Of a DNA stretch of 64,000 nucleotides, positions 52,544-63,927 are shown in pieces (position 1 is the stretch's first letter; every line of letters begins with the position of its first letter). A program made the position numbers and the translations under genes. Source of the DNA: Microbacterium sp. MAH-37 (GTDB lineage Bacteria; Actinomycetota; Actinomycetes; Actinomycetales; Microbacteriaceae); contig NZ_WSEN01000006.1 in assembly GCF_009758255.1 (NCBI RefSeq), positions 62,001 through 126,000 of the forward strand. Direction: 5' to 3'. The notes under the pieces were generated by a model. The model saw nothing but the letters and a program-made list of their open reading frames with translations. It ran no database searches and was not told the origin of the DNA.

Positions 52544-54213
52544 CGGTCTCCCCCTTCGGCATCCGCTGTCGGAATCGGCTGAGTGAGCGCGCCGAGGTCG
52601 GCGATGCTGTCCTGCGGCTCCAGCTGCACGGGACTGGGACCGGCCGGATCGCCGGCATGCCGGGGAATCGTGAGCACGAAGTTCGTCCCGACGCCGAGCT
52701 CGGACCACACCTCGAGGGTCCCGCCGTGCAGACGCGCATCGCCCAGCGCGATCGACAGCCCGAGCCCTGTGCCGCCGATCGTGCGCTTGCGCGAGGGATC
52801 GGCCCGCCAGAAGCGGTCGAACACGCGCTGCGCGTCCTCCGGACGCATCCCGAGCCCGAAGTCGCGCACGCCGGCGGCGACGGCGTGCTGATTGCTGTCC
52901 ACCGTCACCACGATCGGCCTGCCCTCGCCATGCTCGATCGCATTGCCCACCAGGTTGCGCAGCACCCTGCGCACCCGGCGCGGATCCATGTCGACCGGCG
53001 AGTATCCGCCCGGTGCCACCAGCCGGAGCTCGACGCCGTGCTGCTCGGCGAGCGGACGCATCTGGTCCACGATCTCCTCGGCGACCTGCGCGAGGCCCGT
53101 CGCCTCCACCTCGAGCTGCACCGAACCGGCGTCGTACCTGCTGATCTCGAGCAGGTCGGCGAGCAGCGTGTCGAACCGCTGCACCTGGGTGTGCAGCAGT
53201 TCGGCGGTGCGGGCGGTGGTCGGCTCGAAGCCGTCCTTCTGGTCGTTGATCATGTCGGCGGCCAGCCGGATGGTGGTCAGCGGTGTCCTGAGCTCGTGCG
53301 AGACGTCCGACACGAACCGCTGCTGCACCAGGGAGAGCTCGCCGAGCTCCTTGATCTGCGCCTCGATGCTGTCGGCCATCGCGTTGAACGAGCGCGCCAG
53401 CACCGCCAGCTCGTCCTCGCCGCGCACGGGCAGGCGCACGCCGAGATCACCCGCGGCCAGCCGCGCACTGGTCTCTGAGGCCTCGACGATCGGCGCGGAC
53501 ACCGCTCGCAGCACCAGCCACGAGATCGCGGCGACGATCGCCACCAGCGAGATCCCCGCCAGCCACAGGGTGCGCTGCACGAAGAGCAGGGTCTCGTCGG
53601 AGTCGCTCAGGTCGTAGGCGATGTACAGCTCGTAGACCGCCTTGCCCGGCACGAGCAGCTGCTGCCCGACGACGATGCCCGGAGGGGAACTGCCCTCGTC
53701 GGCCGGCACGGCGATCGACTGCCACGACTGCTGACGGTCGCCCTTCTCGGCGACCCTGGCGCGCAGCTGCTCGCTGATCATGTCGACCGACAGCCCGCCG
53801 GCGCGGAACTCCGGCGGGATGAACACCCCGCCGCCGAGGCTCTCGATCGGCGACGCCGTGATGAGGTCGGATGCCGCGGCCCTGGCCAGGTCCGTCTGGA
53901 CCGAGCGCCACAGCGCCTGCAGCGCGGCGCGGTCGTCGGCGACGTTGCTGTTGTCCAGCGTGGTCTGCGCCTCGGCGACCGCGCGCTGCGCCTTCTCGAG
54001 AGCATCTCCCTTGCGCGACTCGAACAGGTCGTTCTGGATCACCAGCGCCATCGCGACGCAGGTGATGAAGATCGCGAGCGACGTGAGCAGCAGGGTGACG
54101 GCGATCGTGCGGAACCGCATCGAATGATGCCAGAGCCCCGCGATGGAGCGCGGCCAGCCCCTCCAGTCGCGCCACGACGCGACCGGAGCGGGCGTCACGC
54201 TCGTCGCCGTCAT
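52540..54213 (-). CDS. mtrB: Sensor histidine kinase MtrB
   Basis: 557 aa. Two membrane helices (about 33-57 and 215-240) frame an extracytoplasmic sensor domain; then HAMP, the phosphoacceptor VSDVSHELRTPLTTIRLAADM (His306) and HATPase motifs (GNAIEHGEG, DFGLGMRPEDAQRVFDRFWRADPSR, GGTGLGLSIALGDARLHGG). It phosphorylates MtrA and coordinates cell-wall turnover with division and osmotic stress. Ten bases separate it from mtrA. Confidence 0.96.
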   Translation of the reverse strand: MTATSVTPAPVASWRDWRGWPRSIAGLWHHSMRFRTIAVTLLLTSLAIFITCVAMALVIQNDLFESRKGDALEKAQRAVAEAQTTLDNSNVADDRAALQALWRSVQTDLARAAASDLITASPIESLGGGVFIPPEFRAGGLSVDMISEQLRARVAEKGDRQQSWQSIAVPADEGSSPPGIVVGQQLLVPGKAVYELYIAYDLSDSDETLLFVQRTLWLAGISLVAIVAAISWLVLRAVSAPIVEASETSARLAAGDLGVRLPVRGEDELAVLARSFNAMADSIEAQIKELGELSLVQQRFVSDVSHELRTPLTTIRLAADMINDQKDGFEPTTARTAELLHTQVQRFDTLLADLLEISRYDAGSVQLEVEATGLAQVAEEIVDQMRPLAEQHGVELRLVAPGGYSPVDMDPRRVRRVLRNLVGNAIEHGEGRPIVVTVDSNQHAVAAGVRDFGLGMRPEDAQRVFDRFWRADPSRKRTIGGTGLGLSIALGDARLHGGTLEVWSELGVGTNFVLTIPRHAGDPAGPSPVQLEPQDSIADLGALTQPIPTADAEGGDR

Positions 54214-54223
54214 CGCAGAGACC

Positions 54224-54904
54224 TCAGCCGGCGCTCCCGGCCCGGTAGCCGACGCCCCGCACCGTCATCACGATCTTCGGATTGTCGGGGTCGAGCTCGA
54301 CCTTTGCGCGCAGCCGCTGCACGTGCACGTTCACCAGCCTGGTGTCGGCCTTGTAGTGGTAGCCCCAGACCTGCTCGAGCAGCATCTCGCGGGAGAACAC
54401 CTGCTGCGGCTTCGAGGCCAGCGCGACGAGGAGCTGGAACTCGAGCGGAGTGAGCGAGATCGGAGTCGCGCCGCGGCGCACCTCGTGCCCGTCGACGTCG
54501 ACCACGAGGTCGCCGACGCGGAGCACCTCGGTCGTCGCCTGAGGAGTCGGCCGGAGCCGGGTGCGGATACGCGCCACCAGCTCCTTCGGATTGAACGGCT
54601 TCACCATGTAGTCGTCCGCGCCGACCTCGAGTCCCCGCACCACGTCGGCGGTGTCACTGCGGGCGGTCAGCATGATGATCGGGACACCGGATTCGGCGCG
54701 GATGCGACTGCAGATCTCGATGCCGTCCATGCCCGGCAGCATGAGGTCGAGAAGCACGAGATCCGGGCGCTGCGTGCGCCACTGCTCGACAGCCTTGGCG
54801 CCGTCTGCGCAGAACAGCGGCTCGAAGCCCTCCGTGCGCAGGACGATGCCGATCATCTCGGCGAGCGCCGTGTCATCGTCGACCACGAGGATGCGTGACG
54901 TCAT
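54224..54904 (-). CDS. mtrA: Response regulator MtrA
   Basis: 226 aa OmpR/PhoB-type regulator. Phospho-Asp53 in LLDLMLPGMDG, Lys102 in VKPFNPKELV, and a C-terminal winged helix ending DTRLVNVHVQRLRAKVELDPDNPKIVMTVRGVGYRAG. First gene of the mtrA-mtrB-lpqB-comF operon. The region upstream has no obvious Shine-Dalgarno site; GAGGCT eight bases before the ATG may be a leaderless -10. Confidence 0.97.
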   Translation of the reverse strand: MTSRILVVDDDTALAEMIGIVLRTEGFEPLFCADGAKAVEQWRTQRPDLVLLDLMLPGMDGIEICSRIRAESGVPIIMLTARSDTADVVRGLEVGADDYMVKPFNPKELVARIRTRLRPTPQATTEVLRVGDLVVDVDGHEVRRGATPISLTPLEFQLLVALASKPQQVFSREMLLEQVWGYHYKADTRLVNVHVQRLRAKVELDPDNPKIVMTVRGVGYRAGSAG

Positions 54905-55013
54905 ATCCGCCCAGCCTCAACAATCTTTGTCCGCTACATGCGCGTGCCGGGATCCCCTGCCCCGGCGCGACCGCACCTCCGCACAGCTTACTGAATCCGG
55001 CCCTGCACGTCCT

Positions 55014-55025
55014 GGAAGCGCTTCC
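55014..55025. promoter_or_regulatory. LacI-type palindrome GGAAGCGCTTCC
   Basis: A perfect 12-bp palindrome, extended to TGGAAGCGCTTCCG, lies between divergent mtrA and the membrane protein gene. It resembles operators of LacI-family sugar regulators with a central CG. No LacI-type gene is in the window. Confidence 0.45.
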
Positions 55026-55114
55026 GCGACGCGTCGTTTCGCCCTGCGGGCGCCACGACCCGCGTATGACACGATGGGACGGCACGCTGTCATGCTGCGC
55101 GGGAGGGGAAGCGA

Positions 55115-56546
55115 GTGAGCGGTCAGGGCTGGACACCGGCACCGAGGCGCGGGGCGATCCCGCTGCATCCGATGACCTTCGGGATGCTGCTCGGGCGGTC
55201 CTTCGCGGCGCTCCGGCACAACCCGAAGGTGCTGTTCGGCTTCGCCGTCGTCATCCAGCTGCTGACCATGCTGGTCGTGATGATCGTGCTCGGCGCGATC
55301 ATCGCCGCGAGCGTCCTGCGGCTGCAGACCGTGCAGCCCGGTTCGGAGGACTTCGCCACGATCCAGGCCGGCACGGCCGGCCTCACTGTCGTGTTCGCGA
55401 TCGGCGCCGCGCTCCTGTCGGCCGCGGTGGCCGTCGTCCTGCAGGGGATCGTCGCCGCAGACGTCGCGCTCGCCGCGCTCTCCCGCAAGGGCACCCTGCG
55501 CGCGCTCTGGGCACGGATGGCCCCGTCGTTCTGGCGCCTGATGCTGTACGCCCTGCTGCAGGGTCTGGTCGTCGGCGGTGCGTTCGCACTGATCGGGTTC
55601 GCCGTGTTCGCCATCGCCGCCGGCGCGGGACTCGCCGGCACAGATGCCACAGGTCTCGCGGTCGCGCTGACCGTCGTGCTCGGCATGGGCAGCATCCCGC
55701 TGTTCGTCTGGCTGTACACGAAGCTGCTCCTCGTGCCCAGCGTGCTGGTGCTGGAGCGGGCCCCTCTGCGCACCGCGCTGGTGCGCTCCTGGCGGCTCAC
55801 CCGCGGCCGCTTCTGGGTGGCGTTCGGCGTGATGTTCCTGATCTCGCTGATCATGGGAGTCGCCGCCAACGTCGTGTCGGTGCCCGGTGTGCTCATCACG
55901 TCGATCGTCGTCGGCATCGTGGCTCCGACGGGTGACCCGAGCGTCGGTCAGATCGTGTCGATGGTGCTCGCCTTCCTGCTGCCGCAGCTGCTGGTGTTCG
56001 CGGTGCAGGCGATCGGCCAGGTCGTGCAGTGCACGGGCGCCACGCTGGTGTACGTCGACTCGCGGATGCGGTACGAGGGGCTGGATCAGACGCTGATCGC
56101 CTATCAGGAGCGCAGCGCGGCCGGCTGGTCGGAGGAGCAGCTCGGCGATCCCTACGCCGTCGATCCCGCCAGGGCGGTCACCAAGGAGAAGCCGCAGGCC
56201 GCCGCGACCGTGCCTGGGTACGGCGCCGCGCCGGGGTACGCACAGCCCGGGTACGCACAGCCGGCTCCCTATGGTTACGGTCAGCCGCCCCAGGCTGCCG
56301 CACCCGCGCAGCCGCCCCACCACCAGCCGGCGCCCGGCGCCCCCGGTTCTCCGGCACCCGCACCGGCGCATCCGCCGTACTACCGGCCGGCACCACCGGC
56401 ACCCGCTCCTTCGGCACCGGCTCCCCCGGCATCCGCACCGGCACCCCCCGGCATCCGCACCGAGCCAGCAGCCCGTGCCGCCTGCGGCCGTGCCGCCGCC
56501 CCCGCCGACCGACAGCCCCTGGGCGCCCCCGAGCGGCGGCGCATGA
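55115..56546 (+). CDS. Six-helix membrane protein (GPDP membrane-domain-like) with Pro-rich tail; frameshifted
   Basis: GTG start behind GGGAGGGG. Residues about 25-330 have six hydrophobic helices (for example VLFGFAVVIQLLTMLVVMIVLGAI) and resemble the glycerophosphoryl diester phosphodiesterase membrane domain; then a Tyr/Gly/Pro/Ala-rich tail. At the six-C run 56444-56449 the reading frame changes: removing one C gives the tail end ASAPSQQPVPPAAVPPPP...SGGA and a stop at 56546 that overlaps the next start by ATGA. A sister repeat 21 bases earlier has five Cs. As it stands the frame reads through into the next gene as a 690-aa fusion. Sequencing error or recent mutation. Confidence 0.75.
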
Positions 56547-57187
56547 CCTTTCCGCTCGCGTACGCCGACGTCTTCGTCCCCGACGGGGACGAAGCTCGAC
56601 GCTGGGCGCAGGAGGAGCTGTCCAAACAGATCTACGAGGCGGCGAAGCCGACGTGGTTCGACCGGATGTCGCGCGCGATCATGGAGTTCCTCACCGGCCT
56701 GTTCAGCGTCGACGGCTCCGGCGCGATCGCGCCGTTCGCCGGCGTGCTGGTCGCCGCGGTGATCGTCGCGGCGCTGATCGTCGCGCTGGTCGTGTGGGGC
56801 CGCCCCCGGGCGTCCCGCACCGTGCGCCGCGGCGCACGCCTGCTCGGGGAGGCCGACGACCGCACAGCCGCTCAGCTGCGCGCCGACGCCGAGCGCGCCG
56901 CGCGCGAGGGCGACTGGGATGCCGCGGTGACGCTGCGCTTCCGCGGCCTCGCCCGCGGCCTCATCGAGCGCGACCTGATCGATCCGGCGCCCGGCGCCAC
57001 CGCCCAGGCGATCTCGCGGGATGCCGGTGCCGTGCTCCCCGTCGAGCATGCTGCGCTGCATGACGCGGCGTCGTCGTTCGACCGGGTGCGCTACCTGCGC
57101 ATCCCCGCCGACGAGGGCGGGTACCGCGCGATCGCCGCGACCGACGACCGTCTGGCCGCCCTTCGTCCGGAGGCGGTGCCGGCATGA
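56543..57187 (+). CDS. DUF4129 domain membrane protein
   Basis: 214 aa. MTFPLAYADVFVPDGDEARRWAQEELSKQIYEAAKPTWFDR is the normal start of this family, followed by one membrane helix (about 62-86) and a DUF4129 C-terminal domain (AAREGDWDAAVTLRFRGLARGLIERDLIDPAPGATAQAI). DUF4129 proteins occur with DUF58, MoxR and DUF4350 genes, a putative surface-protein or cell-envelope assembly system. Coupled to both neighbours by ATGA overlaps. Confidence 0.85.
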   Translation: MTFPLAYADVFVPDGDEARRWAQEELSKQIYEAAKPTWFDRMSRAIMEFLTGLFSVDGSGAIAPFAGVLVAAVIVAALIVALVVWGRPRASRTVRRGARLLGEADDRTAAQLRADAERAAREGDWDAAVTLRFRGLARGLIERDLIDPAPGATAQAISRDAGAVLPVEHAALHDAASSFDRVRYLRIPADEGGYRAIAATDDRLAALRPEAVPA

Positions 57188-58434
57188 CCCTCATCGAGGA
57201 CCGCCCTCTGGCGGCGGCCGCCGAGCCCGGCGCATCCACCGCCGCCGAGCGCCCTCGTCGACGGTGGCGGCGGCTGGTCGCCTGGCTCATCGTGCTGCTG
57301 ATGCTGATCGGCGGCACCGCGATCGCCGCGCGTCTGGTCACCTCGCCCCCCGTGTCCGGCGGCATGCTCGACCCGGAGGGACCGGGTGAGAACGGGGCGC
57401 GGGCGCTGGCCGAGATCCTGCGGCAGCAGGGCGTGGAGGTCACCGTGGTGCGCTCGCACGCCGATGTGCGCGATGAGCTCGACGACGGCGCGACGCTCGC
57501 GATGGCGGATCCGGTGTATCTCACCGACGAGGCCGTGCAGGCGATGGTCGCCGACGCCCCGCGCACGGTGCTGCTCTCCGGCAGCGCGCGGATGCTGCGG
57601 CTGTTCCATCTGGGCGAGTACGCGCCCGGCCTGTCCTCGGAGGTCGGTGCGGACTGCGACGTCCCCGAGTTCGCCCGCGTGGGAACGATCCTCCCCGGCG
57701 GCATGTTCGCCCCGGCCGACAGCGTCGACGGCTGCTTCACCGGCGAGGACGGCGGTGCGGCGGTGCTGTCGGACGACTTCTCGTCTCAGCGGATCTCGCT
57801 CGTGGACGGCACCGTGTTGTTCACGAATGGCCACCTCGCGGAGAACGGCAACGCCGCCCTCGGCCTCGCGCTGCTCGGTCAGACCGGGCGCGTGGTCTGG
57901 TACGTGCCCTCCGCCGCGGACAGCGACATCAGCGGCGAGACGCCGGACACGCTCGGCTCGCTGACGCCCGGCTGGGTCACGCCCGCCATCCTCACCCTGC
58001 TGCTCGCGGGACTGGCCGCGGCGTTCTGGCGCGGACGACGCTTCGGGCCACTCGTCGCCGAGACGCTGCCGGTGACCGTGCGCGCCTCCGAGACCATGCA
58101 CGGCCGTGCCCGGCTCACGGCGAAGGCGGCGGACGCCCCGCACGCCGCCGAGGCCATCAGAGAGGGCACCGTCAGGCGACTGGCCCAGCGGCTCGCCCTG
58201 GGCGATCGCACCGCTGCCCACGAGGTCGCGGATGCAGCATCCGACCGGCTGCGCATCCCGCGCGGCACGCTGCAGGAGCTGCTGGCCGGTCCTCCGCCCG
58301 CCGACGATCAGCAGCTCGTCGACCTGGCCCGTCGCCTCGCAGAGCTGGAGGACGCGGTGGATGCCGCGCTGCATCCCGACCTCCGTACCCCGAACCCCGA
58401 CGACCCATCGCGATCCGGAAGGACGACCCTGTGA
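57184..58434 (+). CDS. DUF4350 domain membrane protein
   Basis: 416 aa. N-terminal helix (about 31-51) and a second helix (about 257-280) enclose a DUF4350 domain with the GATase-like beginning MLDPEGPGENGARALAEILRQQGVEVTVVRS. No catalytic Cys is seen, so it is likely structural or ligand-binding. Cytoplasmic tail of about 140 aa. Overlaps the MoxR gene by GTGA. Confidence 0.85.
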   Translation: MTLIEDRPLAAAAEPGASTAAERPRRRWRRLVAWLIVLLMLIGGTAIAARLVTSPPVSGGMLDPEGPGENGARALAEILRQQGVEVTVVRSHADVRDELDDGATLAMADPVYLTDEAVQAMVADAPRTVLLSGSARMLRLFHLGEYAPGLSSEVGADCDVPEFARVGTILPGGMFAPADSVDGCFTGEDGGAAVLSDDFSSQRISLVDGTVLFTNGHLAENGNAALGLALLGQTGRVVWYVPSAADSDISGETPDTLGSLTPGWVTPAILTLLLAGLAAAFWRGRRFGPLVAETLPVTVRASETMHGRARLTAKAADAPHAAEAIREGTVRRLAQRLALGDRTAAHEVADAASDRLRIPRGTLQELLAGPPPADDQQLVDLARRLAELEDAVDAALHPDLRTPNPDDPSRSGRTTL

Positions 58435-59459
58435 CCGAGGAGAACACCGTGCCCGACCAGAACACCGCGTCTGAGCAGAACACCGCGTCTGTCCAGAACA
58501 CCGTGACGCCGGACGACGCCGCCCTTCGTCAGGCCATGCACCGTGTGCGACTCGAGGTCGACAAGGCCGTGATCGGCCAGGCCGGCACCGTGACGGGCCT
58601 GCTGGTCGCGCTGCTCGCCCGCGGCCATGTGCTGCTGGAGGGCGTGCCCGGCGTGGCGAAGACGCTCGTGGTGCGCTCGTTCGCCCGCGCGCTGGGGCTG
58701 GACACCAAACGAGTGCAGTTCACCCCCGACCTGATGCCCGGCGACGTCACCGGCTCGCTCGTCTACGACGCCCGCACCGGGGAGTTCGAGTTCCGAGCCG
58801 GCCCGGTGTTCACCAGCATCCTGCTTGCGGACGAGATCAACCGCACGCCCCCGAAGACGCAAGCCGCCCTGCTGGAGGCGATGGAGGAGCGCCAGGTGTC
58901 GGCGGACGGCGTCAGCCGACCGCTCCCGGATCCGTTCCTGGTCGCCGCGACGCAGAACCCGGTCGAGCACGAGGGCACCTACACGCTTCCCGAGGCGCAA
59001 CTGGACCGGTTCCTGATGAAGCTGGTCGTCGGGATGCCCGAGCGCGACGCCGAGGTCTCGGTGCTGCGCCTTCACGCCGAGGGCTTCTCACCCCGGCTGC
59101 TGAGCGGGGTCGAGGCCGTGATCACCGCCGAGGAGATCCGCGCCGCGCAGGAGGCCGCCGCCAGGGTTCAGGTCACCGACGAGGTGCTCGGCTACGTCGT
59201 CGACCTCGCCCGCGCCACCCGCCAGTCCCCCTCGGTCGAGCTCGGCGCCAGCCCGCGTGCCGCGACCGCCCTGCTCGCGGCGGCGAAGGCCTGGGCCTGG
59301 CTGAACGCCTCCACCGCGGTCACCCCCGACCACGTGCAGACCATGCTCATGCCGGTCTGGCGGCACCGCCTGCAGCTGCGTCCTGACGCGCAGATGGAGG
59401 GCGTCACCGCGGACGCGGTGCTCGGCTCCGTGGTGCAGCAGACCCGCGTCCCGATCTGA
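58431..59459 (+). CDS. MoxR-family AAA+ ATPase
   Basis: 342 aa. Walker A GVPGVAKT, Walker B ILLADEINR, sensor ATQNPVEHEGTYTLPEAQLDRF. MoxR ATPases act as chaperones in maturation of complexes with DUF58/VWA proteins. The N-terminal tail carries an imperfect tandem repeat (QNTASEQNTASVQNT) from an 18-bp DNA repeat near 58458-58505. GTG start overlaps the DUF4350 stop. Confidence 0.93.
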   Translation: MTEENTVPDQNTASEQNTASVQNTVTPDDAALRQAMHRVRLEVDKAVIGQAGTVTGLLVALLARGHVLLEGVPGVAKTLVVRSFARALGLDTKRVQFTPDLMPGDVTGSLVYDARTGEFEFRAGPVFTSILLADEINRTPPKTQAALLEAMEERQVSADGVSRPLPDPFLVAATQNPVEHEGTYTLPEAQLDRFLMKLVVGMPERDAEVSVLRLHAEGFSPRLLSGVEAVITAEEIRAAQEAAARVQVTDEVLGYVVDLARATRQSPSVELGASPRAATALLAAAKAWAWLNASTAVTPDHVQTMLMPVWRHRLQLRPDAQMEGVTADAVLGSVVQQTRVPI

Positions 59460-59476
59460 TCGGCTGAGGAGAGTTC

Positions 59477-60784
59477 GTGTTCGTCACCGGACGGTTCGCC
59501 CTGCTGGTCGGGGTCGGCGTCATCCCGATCGCGCTGCTGAGCGCGGCGGGCGCCTCGGCCTGGCTGGTGTTCGGCGCCTGGATCGCGCTGTGCGCGGTGC
59601 TGCTCGCACTGGACGTGCTGCTGGCGGCGAGTGCCCGGCGCGTCGTCGTCACCCGGCGCGTGCCGGAGCGCGCACGGATGGGCGAGCCTGTCATGGCGAG
59701 CGTAGCCCTGCAGAACACCGGCCGGCGCACCCTGCACGCCCTGGTGCGTGATGCCTGGCAGCCGACGGCCGGGGCGCCGTCCGCACGCGCACGCCTCGTC
59801 GTGCCGCCGGGCGAGCGTCGGCGCGCGGAGGTGCCGCTGCTGCCGCGACGTCGCGGCGAGCTGGTCAGCGAATTCGTCGTGGTCCGCTCGCGCGGGCCGT
59901 TCGGCCTCGGGGGACGTCAGGTGCGGCACGTCGTGCGCGGTGCCATCCGTGTGCTCCCGGCGTTCGCCTCCCGCAAGCACCTTCCCTCGCGACTCGCCCG
60001 GCTGCGCGAACTGGACGGCAACACGTCGATCCAGGTGCGCGGTCAGGGTACCGAGTTCGACTCGCTGCGCGAGTACGTGCGCGGCGACGACGTGCGCTCG
60101 ATCGACTGGCGCGCCACCGCACGCGCCGGGACGACGATGCTGCGCACGTGGCGTCCGGAGCGAGACCGTCACGTGGTCATCCTGATCGACACCGGTCGCA
60201 CCGCGGCCGCCCGCGTCGGCGACGGCACCCGCCTGGACGCCTCGCTCGAGGCCGCACTGCTGCTCGCCGCGCTCGCGAACCGCGCCGGCGACCACGTGCA
60301 CCTGCTGATGTACGACCGGATCGCCAGGGCGCGGGTCACCGGCGTCGACGGGGCCCCGCTGCTGCCCGCCCTCAGCGACGCGATGGCCCCGGTGCACGCG
60401 CAGCTGATCGACACCGACTGGCCGAGCGCGTTCGCCGCAATCCGCTCGATGACCACGCGCCCCTCGCTGATCGTCGTGCTCACGGCACAGGATGCCGCTG
60501 AGTCGGCCCGCGGGTTCCTCGGCGCATTCCCGCAGGCGTCCCGTGCGACGACGGTCCTGGTCGGCTCGACCACGGACGACGGCATCCCGCTGCTCGCGCG
60601 GAAGCGCGACTCCCGCGCGGACGTGTATCTCGCGGCGGCCGCAGAGCGCACCATGCGCGATGCGGAGAACGTCGCGGACGCCGTCCGCCGCGCCGGCGGC
60701 GAGGCGATCGCGGCCGACCCCGAGTCGCTGCCGCCGCGGATCGCGGACCGGTACCTCGAGCTCAAGGCGGCCGGCCGGCTCTGA
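59477..60784 (+). CDS. DUF58 domain protein (VWA-like)
   Basis: 435 aa. Two N-terminal membrane helices (about 5-50), then the DUF58 signature GTEFDSLREYVRGDDVRSIDWRATARAGTTM and a VWA-like strand HVVILIDTGRTAAARVGDGTRLD. Partner of the MoxR ATPase. GTG start; AGGAGAG lies six bases upstream. Last gene of the operon. Confidence 0.9.
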   Translation: MFVTGRFALLVGVGVIPIALLSAAGASAWLVFGAWIALCAVLLALDVLLAASARRVVVTRRVPERARMGEPVMASVALQNTGRRTLHALVRDAWQPTAGAPSARARLVVPPGERRRAEVPLLPRRRGELVSEFVVVRSRGPFGLGGRQVRHVVRGAIRVLPAFASRKHLPSRLARLRELDGNTSIQVRGQGTEFDSLREYVRGDDVRSIDWRATARAGTTMLRTWRPERDRHVVILIDTGRTAAARVGDGTRLDASLEAALLLAALANRAGDHVHLLMYDRIARARVTGVDGAPLLPALSDAMAPVHAQLIDTDWPSAFAAIRSMTTRPSLIVVLTAQDAAESARGFLGAFPQASRATTVLVGSTTDDGIPLLARKRDSRADVYLAAAAERTMRDAENVADAVRRAGGEAIAADPESLPPRIADRYLELKAAGRL

Positions 60785-60816
60785 CCACCGGCATCCGGCC
60801 CCCGGCATCCGCCATG

Positions 60817-60901
60817 CCTTGCAGATGGCGGACGAAACAACGGATGACGGACGACACACCGCCATTCCATCCGCCGACCGCAGATCCATCCGCCATCCGC
60901 A
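60817..60901. repeat. 85-bp intergenic repeat, copy 1
   Basis: Copy 1 of an 85-bp element repeated 137 bp downstream with two mismatches. Its ends carry an inverted repeat, GATGGCGGA (60824-60832) and TCCGCCATC (60889-60897), with nested CGGATG/CATCCG words. It looks like a small hairpin-forming REP- or MITE-like element. Confidence 0.85.
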
Positions 60902-60953
60902 AACCCGCACATCGCCCCCGACCCCCGGCATCCGGATCCCCGCACCCGGCCCG

Positions 60954-61038
60954 CCTTGCAGATGGCGAACGAAACAACGGATGGCGGACGACACACCGCC
61001 ATTCCATCCGCCGACCGCAGATCCATCCGCCATCCGCA
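60954..61038. repeat. 85-bp intergenic repeat, copy 2
   Basis: Copy 2 of the element. One end differs by one base (GATGGCGAA), but an internal hairpin (GGATGGCGG with CCGCCATTCC) is better than in copy 1. The 313-base gap between the DUF58 gene and katG holds only these repeats and a terminator. Confidence 0.85.
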
Positions 61039-61052
61039 GGTGCGAACGCGCA

Positions 61053-61086
61053 GAACGGCCCCGCACCGGAGGGTGCGGGGCCGTTC
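61053..61086. terminator. Terminator downstream of katG
   Basis: 15-bp perfect stem (61053-61067 with 61072-61086, loop GGAG) eleven bases past the katG stop in transcription direction. Confidence 0.88.
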
Positions 61087-61097
61087 GCGACAGAGAC

Positions 61098-63338
<2,241 letters not shown>

Positions 63339-63773
63339 TCAGGCGCGGTCCGTGGCGCACTGGGAGCACAGCCCCCAGTACGTCACTTCCGCCGCGGAGA
63401 TGGAGAATCCGCGATCATCCGATGGAGTGAGGCAGGGGGCGTGGCCGACAGCGCAGTCGACGTCCTCGACGGCACCACAGCCCGTGCACACCAGGTGGTG
63501 GTGGTTGTCGTCCACGCGCAGCTCGAACAGCATCGGGTGCCCGGCCGGTTCGATGCGGCGGACCAGGCCCGCCGCGGCGAAGTCGCCGAGGGCGTTGTAC
63601 ACGGACTGCATGCTGGTGGAGTCGACGCGCAGACGCACGCTCTCATGCACCTCGTCGGCGCTGGCATGCGGGTGATCGCGGAGTGCGTCGTACACCGCAC
63701 GCCGCGAGTCGGTGATCCGCAGACCGGCGCCGCGAATGGCGATGTCGGCAGCGGTGGCGTGGGTGACGGGCAT
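63339..63773 (-). CDS. furA: FurA (Fur-family peroxide/iron-sensing repressor)
   Basis: 144 aa. Winged helix (LRITDSRRAVYDALRDHPHASADEVHESV), metal-binding HHHLVCTGCGAVEDVDC and a second zinc pair CSQC at the C-terminus. It represses itself and katG until oxidised. Starts six bases after TAGGCT, so leaderless, as known for furA in mycobacteria and relatives. Confidence 0.94.
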   Translation of the reverse strand: MPVTHATAADIAIRGAGLRITDSRRAVYDALRDHPHASADEVHESVRLRVDSTSMQSVYNALGDFAAAGLVRRIEPAGHPMLFELRVDDNHHHLVCTGCGAVEDVDCAVGHAPCLTPSDDRGFSISAAEVTYWGLCSQCATDRA

Positions 63774-63779
63774 GCGCCC

Positions 63780-63785
63780 AGCCTA
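63780..63785 (-). promoter_or_regulatory. -10 box TAGGCT of the furA-katG operon
   Basis: TAGGCT-GGGCGC-ATG. TTTCTT 17 bases upstream is a possible -35. Confidence 0.6.
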
Positions 63786-63791
63786 GCTGTT

Positions 63792-63804
63792 TTGATTGAT
63801 TCAA
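63792..63804. promoter_or_regulatory. Candidate FurA operator
   Basis: TTGATTGATTCAA is an AT-rich near-palindrome (TTGA...TCAA arms) that would cover the spacer between -35 and -10 of furA, where self-repression would be expected. Confidence 0.5.
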
Positions 63805-63927
63805 GAAAGGGCGTCATCCGCGGGCGTGTCGCGGGGCGGCGTGTCCCGGCTGTGCATCTGCTGAGAGTGCGGAATCATGTGAAAGTCCGGCAACCGCCGT
63901 GGCTTCCACAAGGTAAGGACAGAGAAA

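Noticed and set aside
55115..57187. A single 690-aa fusion of the membrane protein and DUF4129
   Set aside because: The alternative frame ends in a natural Pro-rich tail with an ATGA junction; a one-base change in the six-C run explains the fusion.
60785..61050. Small open frames on both strands between the DUF58 gene and katG
   Set aside because: They are produced by the 85-bp repeat, have no ribosome sites and repeat the same peptides.
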